DNA of 64,000 nucleotides from Streptomyces sp. SAI-135. Lineage in GTDB: Bacteria > Actinomycetota > Actinomycetes > Streptomycetales > Streptomycetaceae. The first letter of the stretch is position 1; every line of letters starts with the position of its first letter. Location: contig NZ_JARXYP010000002.1 in assembly GCF_029893805.1 (NCBI RefSeq), positions 4,092,001-4,156,000 of the forward strand. The letters are read 5' to 3'. This document shows positions 61,137-64,000 of the stretch, in pieces. The notes beneath the pieces are model-generated. The model had not been told where the DNA came from. It made no database searches and saw nothing but the letters and a program-made list of their open reading frames with translations. A program made the translations under genes and the position numbers.

Positions 61137-61821
61137 GATCTCATTCAAGCCGCTCGAACACCCCCACGGACCGGAATCCCGGCACAGAATCCGCGAACAC
61201 CGGGTCCGGCGCCGACGCGGGGCGCGACCCCTGAAGGACGGACGACGCCTCGTCACGCCGGCCGAACAGGCCAGATGCGCAACGAAGCCCGGTCGCCCTC
61301 CGCCCGCCCGTGCCCTGGAGCACCTCCACGTCACCGAGACCGTCCAGCTGCCCGGCCACGTGCGCGATCTCGCCCACAGCCGGGCCTCAGCACGCCCGGC
61401 AGAAGCAACCACTCACCCCGACGGCCCACACCAGACCGACGACAAGACCCGACCGGCCCGTCCGACAGCCGAACAGCCCGCCACCTCCGCACGCGGAGCG
61501 AGGACACCGCGCCGGGTCCCGCCCAGACCGTAGGTCCCACGCACGCGGTCGAGCGACGGCACGGCCGCCAAAAGCAACCACTCACCCCGACGCCCCACAC
61601 ACCAGACCGACGACAAGACCCGACCGGCCCGTCCGACAGCCGAACAGCCCGCCACCTCCGCACGCGGAGCGAGGACACCGCGCCGGGTCCCGCCCAGACC
61701 GTAGGTCCCACGCACGCGGTCGAGCGACGGCACGGCCGCCAAGAGCAGCCCGGCACTTCCGCACCCCGGCCCGGAACACTGCCACCAGGTCGCCAAGCCC
61801 CCCACGGGCCCGCACCGCCGC
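61137..61821. other. 685-bp gene-free region containing a large tandem duplication
   Basis: No frame shows convincing protein-family content. Several overlapping reading frames exist only because of GC bias and the repeat. The segment 61290-61400 encodes on the plus strand ALEHLHVTETVQLPGHVRDLA, which looks protein-like but has no start or family match; it may be a gene remnant. Confidence 0.5.
61402..61743. repeat. Two nearly identical 171-bp tandem copies
   Basis: Copy 1 is about 61402-61572 and copy 2 about 61573-61743. GACAAGACCCGACCGG recurs at 61441 and 61612, and GGCACGGCCGCCAA at 61558 and 61729. The only clear differences are a small change near the ACGGCCCACACC/ACGCCCCACACACC stretch. 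A fragment of a third copy begins after 61741. The near-identity means the duplication is recent. Confidence 0.9.
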
Positions 61822-62214
61822 TCATTCCGCCGGCCGGAACTTGGGCACTCCCTCCGGGAACACCGCCATCAGCTCCAGCCCCGCCCGCAGGTCCCCGTGT
61901 GCGCAGTCGACGACCTCCGTCATCATCCGGGGGCCCTCCGCGAGGTCGACGACGGCGGCGACGTAGGGGGTGCGGTCCTTGAAGGGCGGCAGGTCGTTGC
62001 GGTGGACGACGGACCAGGTGTGGAGGGTGGCCCGGCCGGTCGCCGTGTGCCAGGAGACGTCCTCGCTCCAGCAGTGCGGGCAGAACTCCCGCGGGTAATG
62101 GTGGACTTGGCGGCAGTCCCCGCACCGCCTGAGCAGCAGCACGCCGCGCGCCGCCGCGTCCCACCAGGTCCGGGTGAAGGCGTCCGTCTCCGGCAGGTCG
62201 TACCGCGCGCCCAT
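61822..62214 (-). CDS. Zn-ribbon OB-fold (DUF35) protein, second copy
   Basis: 130 residues from ATG 62214. WWDAAARGVLLLRRCGDCRQVHHYPREFCPHCWSEDVSWHTATGRATLHTWSVVHRNDLPPFKDRTPYVAAVVDLAEGPRMMTEVV holds the zinc ribbon (CGDC...CPHC) and OB-fold. It is translationally coupled to the DoxX-family gene (shared base TGATG) and so falls under operator site 6. It is the likely partner of the thiolase-like protein at 57250. Confidence 0.93.
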   Translation of the reverse strand: MGARYDLPETDAFTRTWWDAAARGVLLLRRCGDCRQVHHYPREFCPHCWSEDVSWHTATGRATLHTWSVVHRNDLPPFKDRTPYVAAVVDLAEGPRMMTEVVDCAHGDLRAGLELMAVFPEGVPKFRPAE

Positions 62215-62660
62215 CAGAACCAGCCCAGCGCGGCGTCGAGCGACCACGTCTGCCAGGACATCGCGAACAGGGCCACCACCGAGATGAGGGCCATCATCGA
62301 GTTCTGCCCCTGCTCGGCCCAGTCGTGGATCATCAGGGTGAAGTAGAGGACGTTCAGGAGCAGACCGCCGACCAGGGCCAGCGGGGTGAGGAGACCGAGC
62401 ACCAGTCCCGCGCCCAGGGCGAGTTCGGCGTAGGCGACGACGTACGCCATCGTCTTCGGGCGGGGCGCGACCACCACGTCGAACCCGCTGCGGACCGGGG
62501 TCCAGCGGTGCTTGGCGGCGATGTCCGCGGCCCAGGTGATGCCGCCGCCCTCGAACCACGTCTTCTTGTCCTTGTGCCGCCAGCTCTCCAGCCACCACAA
62601 CCCGAGGCCTATGCGCAGGACGGCCAGCCATTGCGCGCCGGTCAGCCAGATCGTGTCCAT
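62214..62660 (-). CDS. DoxX-family membrane protein
   Basis: 148 residues with about four helices (WLAVLRIGLGLWWLESW; YVVAYAELALGAGLVLGLLTPLALVGGLLLNVLYFTLMI; MMALISVVALFAMSW). LRIGLGLWWLE and LGxxxGxLTPLA.xGGLLLN are DoxX-like. DoxX proteins sit in the cytoplasmic membrane and have been tied to quinone-linked oxidation or redox control. It heads a two-gene unit with DUF35. Operator site 6 ends only 5 bp before the start codon, so the transcript is probably leaderless or nearly so. Confidence 0.88.
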   Translation of the reverse strand: MDTIWLTGAQWLAVLRIGLGLWWLESWRHKDKKTWFEGGGITWAADIAAKHRWTPVRSGFDVVVAPRPKTMAYVVAYAELALGAGLVLGLLTPLALVGGLLLNVLYFTLMIHDWAEQGQNSMMALISVVALFAMSWQTWSLDAALGWF

Positions 62661-62665
62661 AAAAT

Positions 62666-62680
62666 CTGACGGTACGTCAG
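62666..62680. promoter_or_regulatory. CTGACG operator, site 6
   Basis: CTGACGGTACGTCAG is fully palindromic around the central T/A and has AAAAT before and ATCGG after. It is 5 bp from the DoxX start codon. Confidence 0.8.
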
Positions 62681-62853
62681 ATCGGCGAGAGCGGGAAGAC
62701 CGCGAGCCCCGCTCCCGGCGAGGATCCATGAGAGAACCCTGTGCGCCGACTGAGAAGCTGTGGGTCCCCCGTGAATACCCGGGATTGTTGGCAATTTTGT
62801 CGAAGATACGGCTACGTTCGTTCCCGCCAGCCACACCGCCTAGGGAGCCAACC

Positions 62854-64000
62854 GTGAAGCACAGGGCAATCAAGCGCAGGAACGTCGTCATCGGACTCGG
62901 TGCGACGGCTGGAGTCGCGGCCATCGGAGGCGTGGCCATGAACGCCAGTGCGTCGACCGACAGCTCGACCGGAAGCGGCGACGACGGCCTCGTCTTCGAC
63001 CCCGAGGCCTACACGAAGCTGACGACGACCGTCACCGACACCGAGGGCACGGAGCACGCGGTCACCTACCACTTCTGGAAGGCGATCACCTACGTCGCCA
63101 AGCCGGTCGACGCGACCTACCAGTCGCTGAACGTCAGCGTCCCGGTCGAGATCGACGGCACCGCCGTCGACGCGAGCAACGCCCCCATCCTGTTCGCGAA
63201 CTCCGTGGGCGGCTACATGCCGTCCTCCGTGGCGGACGCCACCGGGATCGGCGCAGGCGGCATGGGGGGCGGTACGGGCGGCGGCGCGCCGAGCGGGGCG
63301 CCCACCGCGAGCGCCTCAGCGAGCTCCTCGGCCGGTGCCACGGCACCCGGCGCCAACGGGAACACCAACGCCACCGGCGGTGCCCTCTCCAGCAACCAGC
63401 TCCTCGCCCTGGCCGCCGGCTACGTCGTCGTCGAGCCCGGCGCCCGCGGCCGCGGCCTCAAGAACTCCGCGGGCCAGTACTACGGCAGCGCCCCCGCCGT
63501 GATCGTCGACCTCAAGGCGGCCGTCCGGTACGTACGGTCCAACAAGGGCCGCATCCCCGGTGACGTCGACCGGATCGTCTCCGCCGGCACCAGCGCGGGC
63601 GGCGCGGTGTCCGCTCTGCTCGGCGCCTCCGGCGACAGCCCGATCTACGACACGTACCTGAAGGAGATCGGCGCGGCCGACGCCTCCGACGCGATCTTCG
63701 CGGTGGGCGCCTGGTGCCCGATCACCGACCTGGAGCACGCCGACGGTGCCTACGAGTGGAACTGGGGCACCAACGCCCTCAGCACCGGCAAGCAGGTCGA
63801 CCAGACGGTCTCCAAGGAACTCCGGTCGCAGTTCGCCGAGTACCAGGCGAAGTTGCGGCTGCGCGGCCTCAAGGGCTCCGGCTTCGGCACCCTCACCGCC
63901 CGGAACTACGACGAGTACCTGCTCAAGCAGTACATGGAGCCCTCGGCCACCACCTATCTCGCGGCCCTGTCGGACTCCGAGCGGGAGACCTACCTCGCCA
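62854..64000 (+). CDS. Secreted tannase/feruloyl esterase-like alpha/beta hydrolase (subtype B tannase), truncated by window end
   Basis: At least 382 residues from a GTG at 62854 with AGGGAG upstream. Signal KHRAIKRRNVVIGLGATAGVAAIGGVAMNASAS has twin arginines before a hydrophobic run, suggesting Tat export. A Gly/Ala/Ser/Thr-rich insertion follows (about 130-170). The catalytic region has VVVEPGARGRG and SAGTSAGGAVSALLGASGDS with the nucleophile Ser in GTSAGG, then AVGAWCPITDLEHADGAYEWNWG, all typical of subtype B tannases, which hydrolyse gallate-type esters. The C-terminus, with the remaining catalytic residues, lies beyond the window. Confidence 0.82.
   Translation, partial: MKHRAIKRRNVVIGLGATAGVAAIGGVAMNASASTDSSTGSGDDGLVFDPEAYTKLTTTVTDTEGTEHAVTYHFWKAITYVAKPVDATYQSLNVSVPVEIDGTAVDASNAPILFANSVGGYMPSSVADATGIGAGGMGGGTGGGAPSGAPTASASASSSAGATAPGANGNTNATGGALSSNQLLALAAGYVVVEPGARGRGLKNSAGQYYGSAPAVIVDLKAAVRYVRSNKGRIPGDVDRIVSAGTSAGGAVSALLGASGDSPIYDTYLKEIGAADASDAIFAVGAWCPITDLEHADGAYEWNWGTNALSTGKQVDQTVSKELRSQFAEYQAKLRLRGLKGSGFGTLTARNYDEYLLKQYMEPSATTYLAALSDSERETYLA

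Noticed and set aside
61290..61400. Protein-like stretch ALEHLHVTETVQLPGHVRDLA
   Set aside because: No start codon, no ribosome site and no recognised family; at most a gene remnant, so listed only in the gene-free region.
61331..62164. Repeat-containing frame with cysteine/tryptophan-rich 57-residue units
   Set aside because: It arises from the 171-bp tandem duplication plus the anti-sense of the DUF35 gene; no start, ribosome site or recognisable domain.

Overview
The window is chromosomal DNA from a Streptomyces or very close relative. It has very high GC, third-position GC bias, many GTG/TTG starts, an FbiC deazaflavin synthase, SARP, XRE/DUF397 and GPP34 gene families, and an afsR gene with an afsS-like small gene directly downstream. 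No rRNA, tRNA, CRISPR array, transposase, prophage or origin was seen. About 58 genes are supported; the last one runs off the right edge.

Layout. 1-3.3 kb: an HxlR regulator with a frameshift, a DoxX-like protein, and helR (rifamycin-protective RNA polymerase helicase) with a rifamycin-associated element upstream and decayed copies of its own 3' end downstream. 3.5-9.6 kb: a Tat-exported GH11 xylanase and CE4 deacetylase operon, an endolysin-like amidase, a DUF2235 hydrolase, an MFS exporter divergent from a DUF5937/ArsR regulator. 9.6-17.4 kb: glutathione peroxidase, an XRE/DUF397 pair with a perfect inverted repeat, GPP34, a D,D-carboxypeptidase with a long disordered N-terminus, and a polytopic membrane protein. 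17.4-33.7 kb: a divergent hypothetical/SDR pair, a Na+/solute symporter, an ADP-ribosylglycohydrolase-like pseudoenzyme, a STAND-TPR ATPase, a dead L,D-transpeptidase-like protein, fbiC, F420-type oxidoreductases and a TetX-like monooxygenase. 33.8-62.7 kb: catabolic operons (aldehyde dehydrogenase, amidohydrolases, luciferase-like oxidoreductases, SDR, FadD3-like CoA ligase, two thiolase-like and two DUF35 proteins, enoyl-CoA hydratase, acyl-CoA dehydrogenase) wrapped around afsR/afsS, a Ser/Thr kinase and a TetR regulator. 62.8 kb onward: a tannase-like exported hydrolase.

Main observation. A 15-bp palindrome, consensus CTGACGNNCCGTCAG with AT flanks, lies 5-50 bp before the start codons of almost every catabolic unit: at 18238, 38310 (plus a degenerate copy at 38375), 41350, 46930, 46957, 57192 and 62666. 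A weak version overlaps the start of the TetR gene at 54271. This predicts one repressor controlling a dispersed CoA-dependent pathway for an unidentified, probably terpenoid- or steroid-like substrate, using F420/FMN oxidoreductases and thiolase/DUF35 pairs that resemble steroid side-chain aldolases. One operator lies in the afsR promoter region.

Other structure: five local repeat arrays, two of them immediately 3' of a stop codon and one expanded inside the acyl-CoA dehydrogenase reading frame; three copies of a common Streptomyces dispersed repeat, one inside a coding region; and three single-base homopolymer frameshifts that look more like assembly errors than gene decay.
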